Source: Rhodobacter sp. (GTDB lineage: Bacteria; Pseudomonadota; Alphaproteobacteria; Rhodobacterales; Rhodobacteraceae). Taken from it: a stretch of DNA of 34,061 nucleotides. The position numbers and the translations under genes are program-made. Where the stretch lies: the NCBI GenBank assembly GCA_027487575.1, contig JAIYDJ010000078.1, positions 1 through 34,061 of the forward strand, given 5' to 3'. Positions within the stretch are counted from its first letter, which is position 1, and every line of letters begins with the position of its first letter. The notes below the pieces were generated by a model that saw nothing but the letters and a program-made list of their open reading frames with translations, did not search any database and was not told the origin of the DNA. This document shows positions 14,606 through 24,126 of this stretch, in pieces.

Positions 14606-15324
14606 CACCCGCCGAATTCCATCAGCGCGACCGCTCGCTGCACCCCCCGGCCCATGTTCCGGCCTACAAGACCAGCGTGACCCGTTCCCCACGCCTGCCA
14701 CTGCTGACGATCCGGCAGACCGCCAGCGAGATCACAGGGCCGACGTTCGGCCATGGCGATATCGGCGCGCTCGACAACGACCTGACGCTGAACTTCGCGC
14801 AGGGCGGCATGCCGGTTGGCGAACGCATGGTGCTGCACGGCCGGGTGCTGGACGAAAACGCGCGTCCCGTGCCGAACACGCTGGTCGAAATCTGGCAGGC
14901 CAATGCCAGCGGACGTTACCGCCACAGGAAGGACGCCTACCTTGGGGCGCTCGACCCCAACTTCGGCGGCTGCGGACGGACGCTGACGGACGAGAACGGC
15001 CGTTACCACTTCCGCACGATCAAGCCCGGTCCCTATCCCTGGCCCAATCACGTCAACGCGTGGCGACCCCGGCATATCCATGTGTCGGTCTTCGGCACCG
15101 CGTTCAGCCAGCGGCTGATCACGCAGCTTTACTTCGAAGGCGACCCGCTGATCCCGCTGTGCACGATCGTGCAGGGCATTCCCGATCCCTCTGCCATCGA
15201 ACGCCTGATCGCTGTTCTGGACATGAACGCCTCGGTCCCGATGGACCTGCTGGCCTACCGGTTCGACATCGTGCTGCGCGGTCGGCGGTCCACGATGTTC
15301 GAAAACCGGCTGGAGGGGAATTGA
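14602..15324 (+). CDS. pcaH: protocatechuate 3,4-dioxygenase beta subunit
   Basis: 240 aa from ATG 14602 (ATGA overlap with pcaC); the open frame extends further upstream only through pcaC. The non-haem Fe(III) ligands are all present: Y106 (SGRYRH), Y145 (GPYPW), H158 and H160 (RHIH), two residues below the P. putida numbering. With PcaG it cleaves protocatechuate between the hydroxyls to 3-carboxy-cis,cis-muconate. The segment [13 protein letters not shown] is the family signature. Confidence 0.96.
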   Translation: MTPAEFHQRDRSLHPPAHVPAYKTSVTRSPRLPLLTIRQTASEITGPTFGHGDIGALDNDLTLNFAQGGMPVGERMVLHGRVLDENARPVPNTLVEIWQANASGRYRHRKDAYLGALDPNFGGCGRTLTDENGRYHFRTIKPGPYPWPNHVNAWRPRHIHVSVFGTAFSQRLITQLYFEGDPLIPLCTIVQGIPDPSAIERLIAVLDMNASVPMDLLAYRFDIVLRGRRSTMFENRLEGN

Positions 15325-15941
15325 TGGCGCAAGCCTTGGGATATTTGAAGGAAACCGCCTCGCAGACCGCCGGGCCCTATGTCCATATCGGCCTTGCCCC
15401 CGGCGCTGCGGGCTTTCAGACCTTTGCGCAGGAGCTTGGCCGGATCATCGCCCCCGAAGGCGTGCCGGGCGAACGAATCCGGGTCGAAGGGCTGGTGCTT
15501 GATGGCCTTGGCGCACCCGTCAAGGACGCGCTGCTGGAGGTGTGGCAGGCCGATGCCAACGGCATCTATCCCCACCCAGAAGACCCGCGCGTGGCCGAAG
15601 TCGCTTCGGGCTTTCGCGGCTGGGGCCGGGTGATCACCGATTTCGACACGGGGTTCTGGTCGTTCGACACCATCCGCCCCGGCCCGACGCCGGGCCGCGC
15701 CGGAAAACGTCAGGCCCCGCACATCAGTTTCTGGCTGGTGTCGCGCGGCATCAACATCGGGCTGAACACCCGGATGTATTTCCCGCAGGATCAGGCCCTG
15801 CATGCGACCGATCCGGTCCTGACCTCGGTCGAGCATCCGGTGCGCCGCCAGACCATGATCGCCACCCGGACCGCCCCCGCCACCTATCGGTTCGACATCC
15901 GCCTGCAAGGCGACGGCGAAACCGTGTTCATCGACGTGTGA
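15324..15941 (+). CDS. pcaG: protocatechuate 3,4-dioxygenase alpha subunit
   Basis: 205 aa, starting in a TGATG overlap with the pcaH stop. It shows ETASQTAGPYVHIGLAPGAAG at the N-terminus, LLEVWQADANGIYPHPED and APHISFWLVSRGINIGLNTRMYF. This is the structural alpha chain, which lacks the iron ligands but lines the active site. It pairs with PcaH in a 1:1 heteromultimer. The longer open frame from 14511 is only read-through of pcaH in another frame. Confidence 0.95.
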   Translation: MAQALGYLKETASQTAGPYVHIGLAPGAAGFQTFAQELGRIIAPEGVPGERIRVEGLVLDGLGAPVKDALLEVWQADANGIYPHPEDPRVAEVASGFRGWGRVITDFDTGFWSFDTIRPGPTPGRAGKRQAPHISFWLVSRGINIGLNTRMYFPQDQALHATDPVLTSVEHPVRRQTMIATRTAPATYRFDIRLQGDGETVFIDV

Positions 15942-15945
15942 TCCC

Positions 15946-16080
15946 ATGACCACCCCGCAGACGTTTGCACCACAGAATGTCACGCTCCTTCGCACTAGGC
16001 CTGATCTCCGCGCGAACAGCCTGCGCCCCGTCGCGACCCCGGTGCTGGCCCGCGCGATGCTTGAAGTGCGGGCGGCCTGA
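15946..16080 (+). CDS. possible 44-aa small ORF between pcaG and pcaB
   Basis: ATG 15946 to TGA 16080 gives 44 codons (MTTPQTFAPQNVTLLRTRPD and on to LEVRAA). Its stop overlaps the pcaB start as TGATG, as at the other junctions of this operon, and it fills nearly all of the 138-bp pcaG-pcaB gap. There is no clear ribosome binding site, no recognised domain and no membrane segment. It could be a coupling leader for pcaB, a degenerate remnant, or chance. Confidence 0.35.
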   Translation: MTTPQTFAPQNVTLLRTRPDLRANSLRPVATPVLARAMLEVRAA

Positions 16081-17426
16081 TGCCCGCAAGCCCCGCCGAC
16101 AGCGCCATCTACCGCAGCCTGTTCGGCGATGGTCAGGCGGCGGCCCTGTTCACCGACAGCGCCGAAATTCGCGCCATGCTGCTGGTCGAAGGTGCGCTGG
16201 CGGGGGTGCAGGGCACGCTTGGCCTGATCCCGGCCGAGGCCGCCGCCTTCATCGACCGCATGTCGCAAGAGGTGCAGATCGATCCCGCCGCGCTTGGCCC
16301 GGAAACCTCCCGCAACGGCGTGCCGGTGCCCGCGCTGCTGGCCGCCTTCCGCAAGACCGCCGGTGCGCCCGGGCTGATGCAATACCTGCACTGGGGTGCC
16401 ACCAGTCAGGACATCATCGACACCGCCCTTGCCCTGCGGCTGCGGCGGCTGCTGCTTGTCTGGGAAGACCGGCTGACCGCCCTGCTGTCACAACTGGCCG
16501 ATCTGGCCGAAACCCATGCCGACCTTCCTATGGCCGCGCGCACATACGGCCAGCACGCAACGCCGACAACGTTCGGGGCGGTGGTTGCGGGCTGGGGCTG
16601 GCCGCTGATCGGCTGGCGCGATGATCTGCCCGCCCTGCGCACTGCCCTGCTGCAGGTGTCTCTCTCCGGGGCCGCAGGCACCCTTTCGGCGATGGGCGAA
16701 CAGGGACCGGCAGTTCGCGCGGGTCTGGCGCAGGCGCTTGGCCTGGCAGACCCCGGCCACAGCCGGCACAGCGACCGTTCGGGCGTGGCGCGGCTTGCGG
16801 GTTTTGCTGCCGGGCTGTCGGGAAGCCTTGGCAAGCTGGGCGAAGACCTGATCCTTCTGACGCAATCGGGGATCGCGGAAGTGCGCCTTTCCGGCGCGGG
16901 CGGGTCGTCCACCATGCCGCAAAAGGAAAACCCGGTTGCGCCATCGGCCATGGTCGCGCTGTCGCGGCAGGGGATCGGGCTGGCGGGCACCCTGCAAGGC
17001 ACCGCCCTGCACCGTCAGCAACGCGACGGAGCGGCATGGTTCACCGAATGGCTGACCCTTCCGCAACTTTGCCTGTCCACCTCGCGCCTGTTGTCGTTGG
17101 CGCTGGAAACCGTCACCACCCTGCAGCCCGATCCCGCCGGCATGGCACGCCCGCTGACCGAAGGCCCCGGCCTGATTAACGCCGAGGCGCTGGCCTTCAC
17201 GCTGGCCCGCCACATGCCGCGCCCCGAGGCGCAGGCCGCCGTCGCCCGGATGTGCCGGACCGCACAGGCCACAGGGCAATCATTGGCGTCCCTGATGGCC
17301 GACGCCTTTCCGGACATCCCGTGGTCGCCCGCCGCATCCACCGGCACGGGCCCCGAGGAAGCCCGGGCTTTCGCAGCACGGGCGAGGGGCGTCGCGGGCG
17401 AGCGCGGCAGCCCGGAGATGCCATGA
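16080..17426 (+). CDS. pcaB: 3-carboxy-cis,cis-muconate cycloisomerase
   Basis: 448 aa of the fumarase/aspartase superfamily. The signature GSSTMPQKENPVAPSAMV near residue 280, the HWGATSQDIIDTALALRLR segment and RTYGQHATPTTFG are diagnostic. It lactonises 3-carboxymuconate to gamma-carboxymuconolactone, the step between PcaHG and PcaC. It is the last pca gene here; pcaIJ and pcaF, needed to finish beta-ketoadipate breakdown, must lie elsewhere. It ends 6 bp from the convergent dehydrogenase gene. Confidence 0.95.
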   Translation: MPASPADSAIYRSLFGDGQAAALFTDSAEIRAMLLVEGALAGVQGTLGLIPAEAAAFIDRMSQEVQIDPAALGPETSRNGVPVPALLAAFRKTAGAPGLMQYLHWGATSQDIIDTALALRLRRLLLVWEDRLTALLSQLADLAETHADLPMAARTYGQHATPTTFGAVVAGWGWPLIGWRDDLPALRTALLQVSLSGAAGTLSAMGEQGPAVRAGLAQALGLADPGHSRHSDRSGVARLAGFAAGLSGSLGKLGEDLILLTQSGIAEVRLSGAGGSSTMPQKENPVAPSAMVALSRQGIGLAGTLQGTALHRQQRDGAAWFTEWLTLPQLCLSTSRLLSLALETVTTLQPDPAGMARPLTEGPGLINAEALAFTLARHMPRPEAQAAVARMCRTAQATGQSLASLMADAFPDIPWSPAASTGTGPEEARAFAARARGVAGERGSPEMP

Positions 17427-17432
17427 GCGATT

Positions 17433-18194
17433 TCAGTAGGTCGTCCGGCCGCCGGAAAGATCGAACGTCGCGCCGGTGGTAAAGCTGTTCTCGTCGCTGA
17501 CCATGAAGGCGATCATCGAGGCGGCCTCCTCGACCGCCACAAAGCGGCCACGCGGAACCTTGCCCAGCATGTAGGCTACCTGTTCCGGCGTCAGTTGTTC
17601 AAGGATCCGGGTCTTGGCGGGTGACGGGGTCAGGGCATTGACGGCGATGTCATACCCGGCGAGTTCCTTGCCCAGCGACTTGGTCAGGGCAAGCACGCCC
17701 GCCTTGGCCGCCGAATAGGCGGCGGCGTTGGGGTTGCCTTCCTTGCCCGCCACAGAACTGACATTGGCGATGCGGCCGAAGTTGCGCGCGATCATGCCGG
17801 GCACCACGGCGCGGCAGCAATGGAACACGCCGGTCAGGTCGATGTCGATGACCTGACGCCAGGCGGCAAGGTCATAGCTTGCGACGGGCGCCGCCGGCCC
17901 CGCGATGCCTGCGTTGTTCACCAGAATGTCGATCCTGCCAAAAGCAGCTTCTGTGGCCATTGCGGCCGCCTGCACATCGTCCCACGTCGACTGGTCGCAG
18001 AGACGGGTCAGCAGATGCTCTCCGGCCCCCAGTGCGGCTGCCGCGCGCGCCATCTCGGGGGCATCCATGTCCCAGATCGCCACCCGCGCGCCCCCGGCAA
18101 GCAGGCGCTTGGCCACAGCCAGCCCGATTCCCTGTGCGCCGCCCGTGACAACGGCCACCCGATCTGAAAAATCATGCCGCGCTTCATTGACCAT
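17433..18194 (-). CDS. short-chain dehydrogenase/reductase
   Basis: 253 aa, classical SDR. The cofactor motif is TGGAQGIG (residues 17-24), then NNAGIAG, a catalytic Ser in NVSSVAGKEGN, YSAAK with the catalytic Tyr and Lys, and a C-terminal FDLSGGRTTY. Asp after the second strand (WDMD) favours NAD over NADP. GGAG lies 8 nt before the ATG. It is related to 3-oxoacyl-ACP reductases and sugar or hydroxy-acid dehydrogenases; the substrate is not predictable. Being convergent with pcaB, it is not part of that operon. Confidence 0.92.
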   Translation of the reverse strand: MVNEARHDFSDRVAVVTGGAQGIGLAVAKRLLAGGARVAIWDMDAPEMARAAAALGAGEHLLTRLCDQSTWDDVQAAAMATEAAFGRIDILVNNAGIAGPAAPVASYDLAAWRQVIDIDLTGVFHCCRAVVPGMIARNFGRIANVSSVAGKEGNPNAAAYSAAKAGVLALTKSLGKELAGYDIAVNALTPSPAKTRILEQLTPEQVAYMLGKVPRGRFVAVEEAASMIAFMVSDENSFTTGATFDLSGGRTTY

Positions 18195-18520
18195 GCCGTG
18201 TCTCCTTGCCTTTTTCCATGTGTCTTGAACCCCCTTGCGGGAAGATCGCCCTTGAAATCACGCTTCCGCAGCGTCCTGGGGTCGGTCGATCCCTGCCCTG
18301 GACATGCGGCCCAAAGGCACATTGCGTCTTTGAACCGTTGCAGAGCAAGGCGCATCTGCTGTCGCGGCGTGGCCGCCGGACGGCGCCGAGAGGGTCGGCG
18401 GTTTAAGACGCGTCCTCCCGCCCCCCCCGTCATCAACGCGGCAAAAGAGGTATGCGGCCCCTGCACAGCCTTTGGCGGTATTCGGCGCGTCGGAAACACC
18501 CTTCGGATGAATCCCGGAAA
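18195..18520. other. non-coding stretch between SDR gene and Pho box
   Basis: About 325 bp with no credible gene. It holds the SDR leader (AAGGAG) and a run of eight C (18421-18428). I see no strong hairpin or repeat. Confidence 0.5.
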
Positions 18521-18538
18521 CTGTTACATAACCGTCAC
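18521..18538 (+). promoter_or_regulatory. Pho box upstream of pstS
   Basis: CTGTTACATAACCGTCAC is two 7-bp direct repeats of CTGTNAC/CCGTCAC type separated by 4 bp, close to the PhoB consensus CTGTCATAWAWCTGTCAY. It is about 90 bp before the pstS ATG. With phoB in the same cluster, activation under phosphate limitation is expected. Confidence 0.82.
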
Positions 18539-18626
18539 AAAATTGTTGGATAACCTTCGTGTGGGATCGGTAGGGGTCTCTTGGGTTCAACACAATGGCT
18601 GCCCTGCCAATCCACTGGAGAGTGAT

Positions 18627-19682
18627 ATGTCCTTCATGAAATCCAGCGCCTCGGCGCTCGCCATCCTGGCGCTTTCGGCGACCGCCGGTGCCGCGCGCGA
18701 TCAGGTCCAGATCACCGGTTCGTCCACCGTCCTGCCCTATTCGACCATCGTCGCCGAAGCGTTCGGCGAAAACTTCGACTTCCCGTCGCCGGTCGTTGAA
18801 GGTGGCGGTTCGGGTGCCGGCCGCAAGAAATTCTGCGAAGGCGTCGGCGAAAACACCGTCGACATCGCCAACTCGTCCTCGCGCATTTCCAAGTCGGACA
18901 TCGAGCTGTGCACGACCAATGGCGTGACCGAGATCATGGAAGTCCGGTTCGGCTATGACGGCATCGTGTTCGCGTCCGACGTGAACGGCCCGGAATTCGC
19001 CTTCACCCCGGCCCACATCTATGGCGCTCTGGGCGCACAGGTTGCCAAGGACGGCGCTCTGGTTGCCAACGCCGCCGCTGCCTGGAACGAAGTCGATGCC
19101 GCTCTGCCGGCCCAGCCGATCCTGGCGTTCATCCCCGGCACCAAGCACGGCACGCGCGAAGTGTTCGACACCAAGGTGATCATCGCCGGCTGCAAGGAAA
19201 CCGGCGCGCATGACCTGTTCCTCGCCGTTGCCGAAGGCAAGGACGATAAGGAAAAGGCCGGCAACGCCGACAAGGCCTGCATGGAACTGCGCACCGACGG
19301 CAAGTCGGTCGACATCGACGGCGACTACACCGAGACCCTGGCCCGCATCGACGCCGACAAGACCGCCATCGGCGTGTTCGGCCTGTCGTTCTACCAGAAC
19401 AACACCGACAAGCTGCGCGTCGCCACCATGAACGGCGTGGTTCCCTCGGCCGAAACGATCGCCGCCGCTGAATACCCGGTCTCGCGTCCGCTGTACTTCT
19501 ACGTCAAGAAGGCCCACATCGGTGTGATCCCCGGCCTGAAAGAGTATGTGACGTTCTTCCTGTCCGACGAAATCGCCGGCCCGGACGGCCCGCTGGCCGC
19601 CTATGGTCTGGTGTCCGACCCGGAACTGGCTGCGACGCAGGCGATGGTCGAAGCTGAAACCCCGATGGGTCCGCTGGAATAA
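18627..19682 (+). CDS. pstS: phosphate ABC transporter substrate-binding protein
   Basis: 351 aa. The Sec signal peptide is about 23 residues (KSSASALAILALSATAGAA). The mature protein begins RDQVQITGSSTVLPYS, with the phosphate-binding loops GSSTV and GGGSGAG and the later GTKHGTREVF. It captures phosphate in the periplasm for PstCAB. ATG 18627 follows GGAGAG; ATG 18636 is a possible alternative. The frame is open far upstream to 18174, but that part is non-coding in character. A strong terminator follows, which would raise PstS relative to the permease genes. Confidence 0.96.
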   Translation: MSFMKSSASALAILALSATAGAARDQVQITGSSTVLPYSTIVAEAFGENFDFPSPVVEGGGSGAGRKKFCEGVGENTVDIANSSSRISKSDIELCTTNGVTEIMEVRFGYDGIVFASDVNGPEFAFTPAHIYGALGAQVAKDGALVANAAAAWNEVDAALPAQPILAFIPGTKHGTREVFDTKVIIAGCKETGAHDLFLAVAEGKDDKEKAGNADKACMELRTDGKSVDIDGDYTETLARIDADKTAIGVFGLSFYQNNTDKLRVATMNGVVPSAETIAAAEYPVSRPLYFYVKKAHIGVIPGLKEYVTFFLSDEIAGPDGPLAAYGLVSDPELAATQAMVEAETPMGPLE

Positions 19683-19691
19683 GACTGAAAC

Positions 19692-19717
19692 CGGGTGGCG
19701 CCTTCGGGCGCCACCCG
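19692..19717 (+). terminator. UUCG-loop terminator between pstS and pstC
   Basis: A perfect 11-bp stem (CGGGTGGCGCC and GGCGCCACCCG) with a TTCG tetraloop, followed by a T-rich actttccctttc. It starts 9 bp after the pstS stop. It probably works as a partial terminator or 3' stabiliser within the operon. Confidence 0.85.
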
Positions 19718-19759
19718 ACTTTCCCTTTCAATGTCGTTTTTCGCGGACAGGATCACCGG

Positions 19760-21220
19760 ATGTCGGTTCTTTTTCTGCTGATTGTCGTCGCAGTCCTTGC
19801 AACGGCCGCTTACGTTCTCTGCCGGCAGCGGGCGCTTGGCTCGGTTCAGGGCAACCCCAAGACGCTGCATTCCCTTCCGGTCTATTATGGCTGGCATGGC
19901 GCGATCATGGTCCTGCTGCCATCGCTGGCCGGACTGGTGCTGTGGCTTCTGGTCCAGCCGCTTGTGATCGAAGGCCGGATCGCCGCAGCGCTGCCCGACG
20001 GCATGATGGCCGAGGGTGGTTCGATGGAACTGGTCATGGCGGATGTGCGCCGCGTGGCAGGTGGTCTGGACGTCGCTGTGGACCAGGGCGCGATGACCGA
20101 AGATCAGGCGGGCCGCATCCGCACCGAATTCACAGACGTGCGTGACAGGCTGGCCGCGGTCGGCGTGGCGCTGGGGTCCGACGTGACCGCGCCGGTGCTG
20201 GCGGCGGCACAGGATTACCGCGTGATGACCGCCTGGGGGGCGATGGGGCGCACGGTCCTGACGGTGCTTCTGGCCGCCGCCGGGCTGGTTTACGCCCTGA
20301 TGCTGACCAACAAGGATTTCCGCGCCCGCAACCGGGTCGAACAGGTCGTGCTGGGACTTCTGATCGCGGCGTCGTCGATTGCGATCCTGACGACGCTGGG
20401 CATCGTCTATTCGATGCTGACCGAGACGTTCAACTTCTTCGCCATGTATCCGTTTCAGGATTTCTTCTTCAGCCTGACATGGTCGCCCAACTTCCGGGGC
20501 GATTCCGAACTGGGAATCCTGCCACTGATCTGGGGCACGCTGTACATCACGCTGATCTCTATGCTGGTGTCGGTTCCGATCGGGCTGTTCGCCGCGATCT
20601 ATCTGGCAGAGTATGCCAGCAAGCGGGTCCGCTCGTGGGTCAAGCCGCTGATCGAGGTGATCGCGGGCATTCCGACCGTGGTGTTCGGCCTGTTCGCGCT
20701 GGTGACGGTCGGCCCGCTGTTGCGCGACTACTTTGCCGAACCGATGGGCTGGGGCGACTCGGGGTCGTCAGTGATGACGGCGGGGTTGGTCATCGGCATC
20801 CTGAACATTCCCTTCATCAGTTCGCTGTCGGATGACATCATCAACGCCGTGCCGCAGTCGCTGCGCGACGGCTCTCTCGGGCTCGGCGCCACCCGGTCGG
20901 AAACCATCCGGCAGGTGGTGCTTCCGGCCGCGCTTCCCGGAATTGTCGGGGCCTGCCTTATGGCCGCCAGCCGCGCCATCGGCGAGACGATGATCGTGGT
21001 GATGGGTGCGGGTGCCGCAGCGAAGCTTGACCTGAACCCGTTCGAGGCGATGACGACGATGACGGTGAAGATCGTCGGTCAGTTGACCGGGGATACCGAC
21101 TTCGCCTCGCCCGAAACGCTGGTGGCCTTCGCCCTCGGCATGACGCTTTTCGTGATCACCCTGGCCCTGAACATCGTGGCCCTGATCGTTGTCCGCAAGT
21201 ATCGGGAGCAATACGATTGA
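19760..21220 (+). CDS. pstC: phosphate ABC transporter permease PstC
   Basis: 486 aa, longer than the E. coli protein (319) because of an N-terminal extension. This has two membrane segments and a soluble part at about 75-150, as is usual in alphaproteobacteria. The core permease from about residue 250 has the EAA-loop region SLRDGSLGLGATRSETIRQVVLPAALPG and RAIGETMIVVMGAG. It forms the inner-membrane channel with PstA. Its stop overlaps the TTG start of pstA. Confidence 0.95.
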   Translation: MSVLFLLIVVAVLATAAYVLCRQRALGSVQGNPKTLHSLPVYYGWHGAIMVLLPSLAGLVLWLLVQPLVIEGRIAAALPDGMMAEGGSMELVMADVRRVAGGLDVAVDQGAMTEDQAGRIRTEFTDVRDRLAAVGVALGSDVTAPVLAAAQDYRVMTAWGAMGRTVLTVLLAAAGLVYALMLTNKDFRARNRVEQVVLGLLIAASSIAILTTLGIVYSMLTETFNFFAMYPFQDFFFSLTWSPNFRGDSELGILPLIWGTLYITLISMLVSVPIGLFAAIYLAEYASKRVRSWVKPLIEVIAGIPTVVFGLFALVTVGPLLRDYFAEPMGWGDSGSSVMTAGLVIGILNIPFISSLSDDIINAVPQSLRDGSLGLGATRSETIRQVVLPAALPGIVGACLMAASRAIGETMIVVMGAGAAAKLDLNPFEAMTTMTVKIVGQLTGDTDFASPETLVAFALGMTLFVITLALNIVALIVVRKYREQYD

Positions 21221-22578
21221 CCGACGCAACCGCAGGCGGCCTTGCCGCCCCCGCCTTTTCGACCCCCAAATCGTCGCTGCTGTCCCAGACGGCGCTGGTC
21301 AGACGCCGCAATGCCGCCGAAACCCGGTTCAAGGCCTACGGCATCGCGGCCATCGTGCTCAGTCTCGCAACGCTTGGGTTCATGCTGTTCACGATCCTGA
21401 CGGACGGCGTGAGTGCGTTCTTTCAGGCCAAGCTGAGCTTTCCGGTTGAACTGACGGCCGAAACGCTTGACCCGCAGGGCAACCGCAACCGCGACGAAAT
21501 GGCCAAAGTCACGACGCTGGGCTACAACAAGGTCCTCGCCGCCGCCTTTGCCAAAGAGATGACCGCCCGCGGCATCGCGATCGACGGACAGTCCGACAAG
21601 GATGTGACCGACATGATCTCGAAGGACGCGGCCGGTGACCTGCGCGCGGCGGTTCTGGCCAATCCGCAGATGGTGGGCACCACGATCGACGCCACCGTTC
21701 TGGCGACAGGCCGGATCGACGGCTACCTCAAGGGTCGCGTCACCATGGAAACCGCCGAACGTGACGCGAACGTCACGCCCGAACAACTGCAACTGGCCGA
21801 CTTGCTGCGCGAGGCCGGCATCCTGAAATCGTCCTTCAACTGGGATTTCATCACCTCGCCCGACGCATCCGACCAACGCCCCGAGGCGGCGGGCCTTGGC
21901 GTTGCCATTCTTGGATCGGCCTACATGATGCTGCTGGTGCTGATCACCTGTGTGCCGGTCGGGGTGGCAGCCTCGATCTATCTTGAAGAATTCGCACCCA
22001 AGAACGTCTGGACCGACGCAATCGAGGTGAACATCTCGAACCTTGCCGCAGTCCCGTCGATCGTGTTCGGGATCCTTGGTCTGGCGATCTTCATCAACTT
22101 TGCCGGGATGCCGAACTCGTCCTCGCTGGTGGGCGCGCTGGTGCTGTCGCTGATGACCCTGCCGACCATCATCATCGCGACCCGCGCCAGCATCCGCGCC
22201 GTGCCGCCGTCGATCCGCGACGCCGCGCTGGGAATCGGGGCCTCCAAGATGCAGACCGTGTTCCACCATGTGCTGCCCCTTGCCATGCCGGGCATCCTGA
22301 CCGGGACGATCCTGGGACTGGCCTCGGCCCTGGGCGAAACGGCGCCGCTGTTGCTGATCGGGATGGTGGCCTTCGTCGACAACTATCCCGGCTCGCCCCC
22401 CGACGGCTTTCTCGACCCCGCAACCGCCCTGCCCGTCCAGGTTTTCGGCTGGGCACAGCGTGCCGACCCCGCCTTCATCGAACGGTCGTCCGGGGCGATC
22501 ATCATCCTGCTTATCTTCCTCGTCGCGATGAACGTGCTGGCCGTCCTGCTGCGCCGCCGCTTTGAACGCCGCTGGTAA
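21217..22578 (+). CDS. pstA: phosphate ABC transporter permease PstA
   Basis: 453 aa from TTG 21217, overlapping pstC by 4 nt. An N-terminal extension of the DUF3333 type (one membrane segment plus a soluble region at about 65-215) precedes the core permease. The EAA loop is [28 protein letters not shown], followed by [17 protein letters not shown]. It pairs with PstC. The basic end RRRFERRW is typical. Confidence 0.95.
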   Translation: MTDATAGGLAAPAFSTPKSSLLSQTALVRRRNAAETRFKAYGIAAIVLSLATLGFMLFTILTDGVSAFFQAKLSFPVELTAETLDPQGNRNRDEMAKVTTLGYNKVLAAAFAKEMTARGIAIDGQSDKDVTDMISKDAAGDLRAAVLANPQMVGTTIDATVLATGRIDGYLKGRVTMETAERDANVTPEQLQLADLLREAGILKSSFNWDFITSPDASDQRPEAAGLGVAILGSAYMMLLVLITCVPVGVAASIYLEEFAPKNVWTDAIEVNISNLAAVPSIVFGILGLAIFINFAGMPNSSSLVGALVLSLMTLPTIIIATRASIRAVPPSIRDAALGIGASKMQTVFHHVLPLAMPGILTGTILGLASALGETAPLLLIGMVAFVDNYPGSPPDGFLDPATALPVQVFGWAQRADPAFIERSSGAIIILLIFLVAMNVLAVLLRRRFERRW

Positions 22579-22600
22579 CTTGTCCCGAAAGGATCACGTC

Positions 22601-23398
22601 ATGAACGACATGCGCATTGTGGAGCGGACAGTGGACACCCAGAGCAACAAGATATCTGCCCGCAACGTACAGGTGCACTACGGCACCAGCCACGCGATCA
22701 AGGACCTGAACGTCGATATCCTCGACAAGACGGTCACGGCCTTCATCGGCCCGTCGGGTTGCGGCAAATCGACCTTCCTGCGCTGCCTGAACCGGATGAA
22801 CGACACGATCTCGGTCTGTCGCGTGTCGGGTGAGATCAAGCTCGAGGGCGAAGACATCTATGACAAGCGCGTCGACCCGGTGCAGTTGCGCGCCAAGGTG
22901 GGCATGGTGTTCCAGAAGCCGAACCCCTTCCCGAAGTCGATCTACGACAACGTGGCTTACGGCCCGAAAATCCACGGCCTGACCAAATCGAAGGCGGAAC
23001 TGGATGAAATCGTCGAAAGCAGCCTGAAGAAGGCCGCGATCTGGAACGAGGTGAAGGACCGCCTGCAAGCCCCCGGAACCGGTCTGTCGGGCGGCCAGCA
23101 GCAGCGGCTTTGCATCGCGCGGGCGATTGCCACCAGCCCCGAAGTGCTTTTGATGGACGAACCCTGTTCCGCGCTGGACCCGATCGCGACAAGCCAGGTC
23201 GAAGAGTTGATCGACGAGTTGCGCAGCCAGTTTTCGGTGGTGATCGTGACCCACTCGATGCAGCAGGCCGCGCGCGTCAGCCAGAAGACCGCGTTCTTCC
23301 ATCTGGGCTATCTGGTGGAATACGGCGAAACCGGCCAGATCTTTACAAACCCCAAGGATCCTCGCACGGAATCCTACATTTCCGGCCGGATCGGCTGA
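22601..23398 (+). CDS. pstB: phosphate ABC transporter ATP-binding protein
   Basis: 265 aa from ATG 22601 (GAAAGGA upstream). It has Walker [10 protein letters not shown], the PstB-specific RCLNRMND, Q-loop [22 protein letters not shown], signature LSGGQQQR, Walker [14 protein letters not shown] and the H-loop VTHSM. It powers phosphate import and takes part with PhoU in signalling to the histidine kinase. The open frame upstream to 22562 overlaps pstA. Confidence 0.97.
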   Translation: MNDMRIVERTVDTQSNKISARNVQVHYGTSHAIKDLNVDILDKTVTAFIGPSGCGKSTFLRCLNRMNDTISVCRVSGEIKLEGEDIYDKRVDPVQLRAKVGMVFQKPNPFPKSIYDNVAYGPKIHGLTKSKAELDEIVESSLKKAAIWNEVKDRLQAPGTGLSGGQQQRLCIARAIATSPEVLLMDEPCSALDPIATSQVEELIDELRSQFSVVIVTHSMQQAARVSQKTAFFHLGYLVEYGETGQIFTNPKDPRTESYISGRIG

Positions 23399-23406
23399 GG
23401 GAGCAG

Positions 23407-24126
23407 ATGATGATCGACAATCCGCATATCGCCTCGGCGTTCGACCGGGATCTTGAGGCCGTCCAGGCCATGATCATGAAGATGGGCGGGCTGGTCGAAA
23501 CGGCGCTGTCCGACGCGGCGCAGGCGCTGGAAACCCGCGACGAGGAACTGGCCGAAAGGGTGCGCAGGTCCGATCTGGCAATCGACCTGCTGGAAGAACA
23601 GGTCAACTCGGAATGCGCGCGCCTGATCGCGCTGCGCGCCCCGACGGCGACAGACCTGCGGATCGTGCTGGCGGTGATGAAGATCGCCGGCACGCTGGAA
23701 CGGTGTGGCGACTATGCCAAGAACCTTGGCAAGCGGTCCAACGTGCTTGCACAGATGAACCCGATCGCCGGGGCGGCAGGCTCGATCCGCCGGATGGCCA
23801 AGCAGGTGCAACTGCTGCTGAAGGACGCGCTCGACGCCTACATCACCCGCGACGCAGCACTGGCCGCCGATGTGCGCGTGCGCGACCGGGAAGTGGACCA
23901 GATGTACAACGCGCTGTTCCGCGAATTCCTGACCCACATGATGGAAGACCCGCGCAACATCACCGCCTGCATGCATCTGCATTTCATCGCCAAGAACATC
24001 GAACGCGTCGGCGACCATGCGACCGGGATCGCCGAACAGGTGATCTACCTCGTGACCGGCGAACTGCCGGGCGACGTGCGGCCCAAGGCAGACAGCCTGA
24101 TGGCGACAGCGGGAGAAGAAGACTAG
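23407..24126 (+). CDS. phoU: phosphate signalling protein PhoU
   Basis: 239 aa, with two PhoU helical repeats. Each carries the metal-binding E/DxxxD pattern, seen in KIAGTLERCGDYAKNLGKR (about 97-115) and FIAKNIERVGDHATGIAEQ (about 195-213). It links PstSCAB to PhoR and restrains the Pho response when phosphate is ample. GGGAGC precedes ATG 23407. The stop is directly followed by the phoB ATG with no spacing. Confidence 0.95.
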   Translation: MMIDNPHIASAFDRDLEAVQAMIMKMGGLVETALSDAAQALETRDEELAERVRRSDLAIDLLEEQVNSECARLIALRAPTATDLRIVLAVMKIAGTLERCGDYAKNLGKRSNVLAQMNPIAGAAGSIRRMAKQVQLLLKDALDAYITRDAALAADVRVRDREVDQMYNALFREFLTHMMEDPRNITACMHLHFIAKNIERVGDHATGIAEQVIYLVTGELPGDVRPKADSLMATAGEED

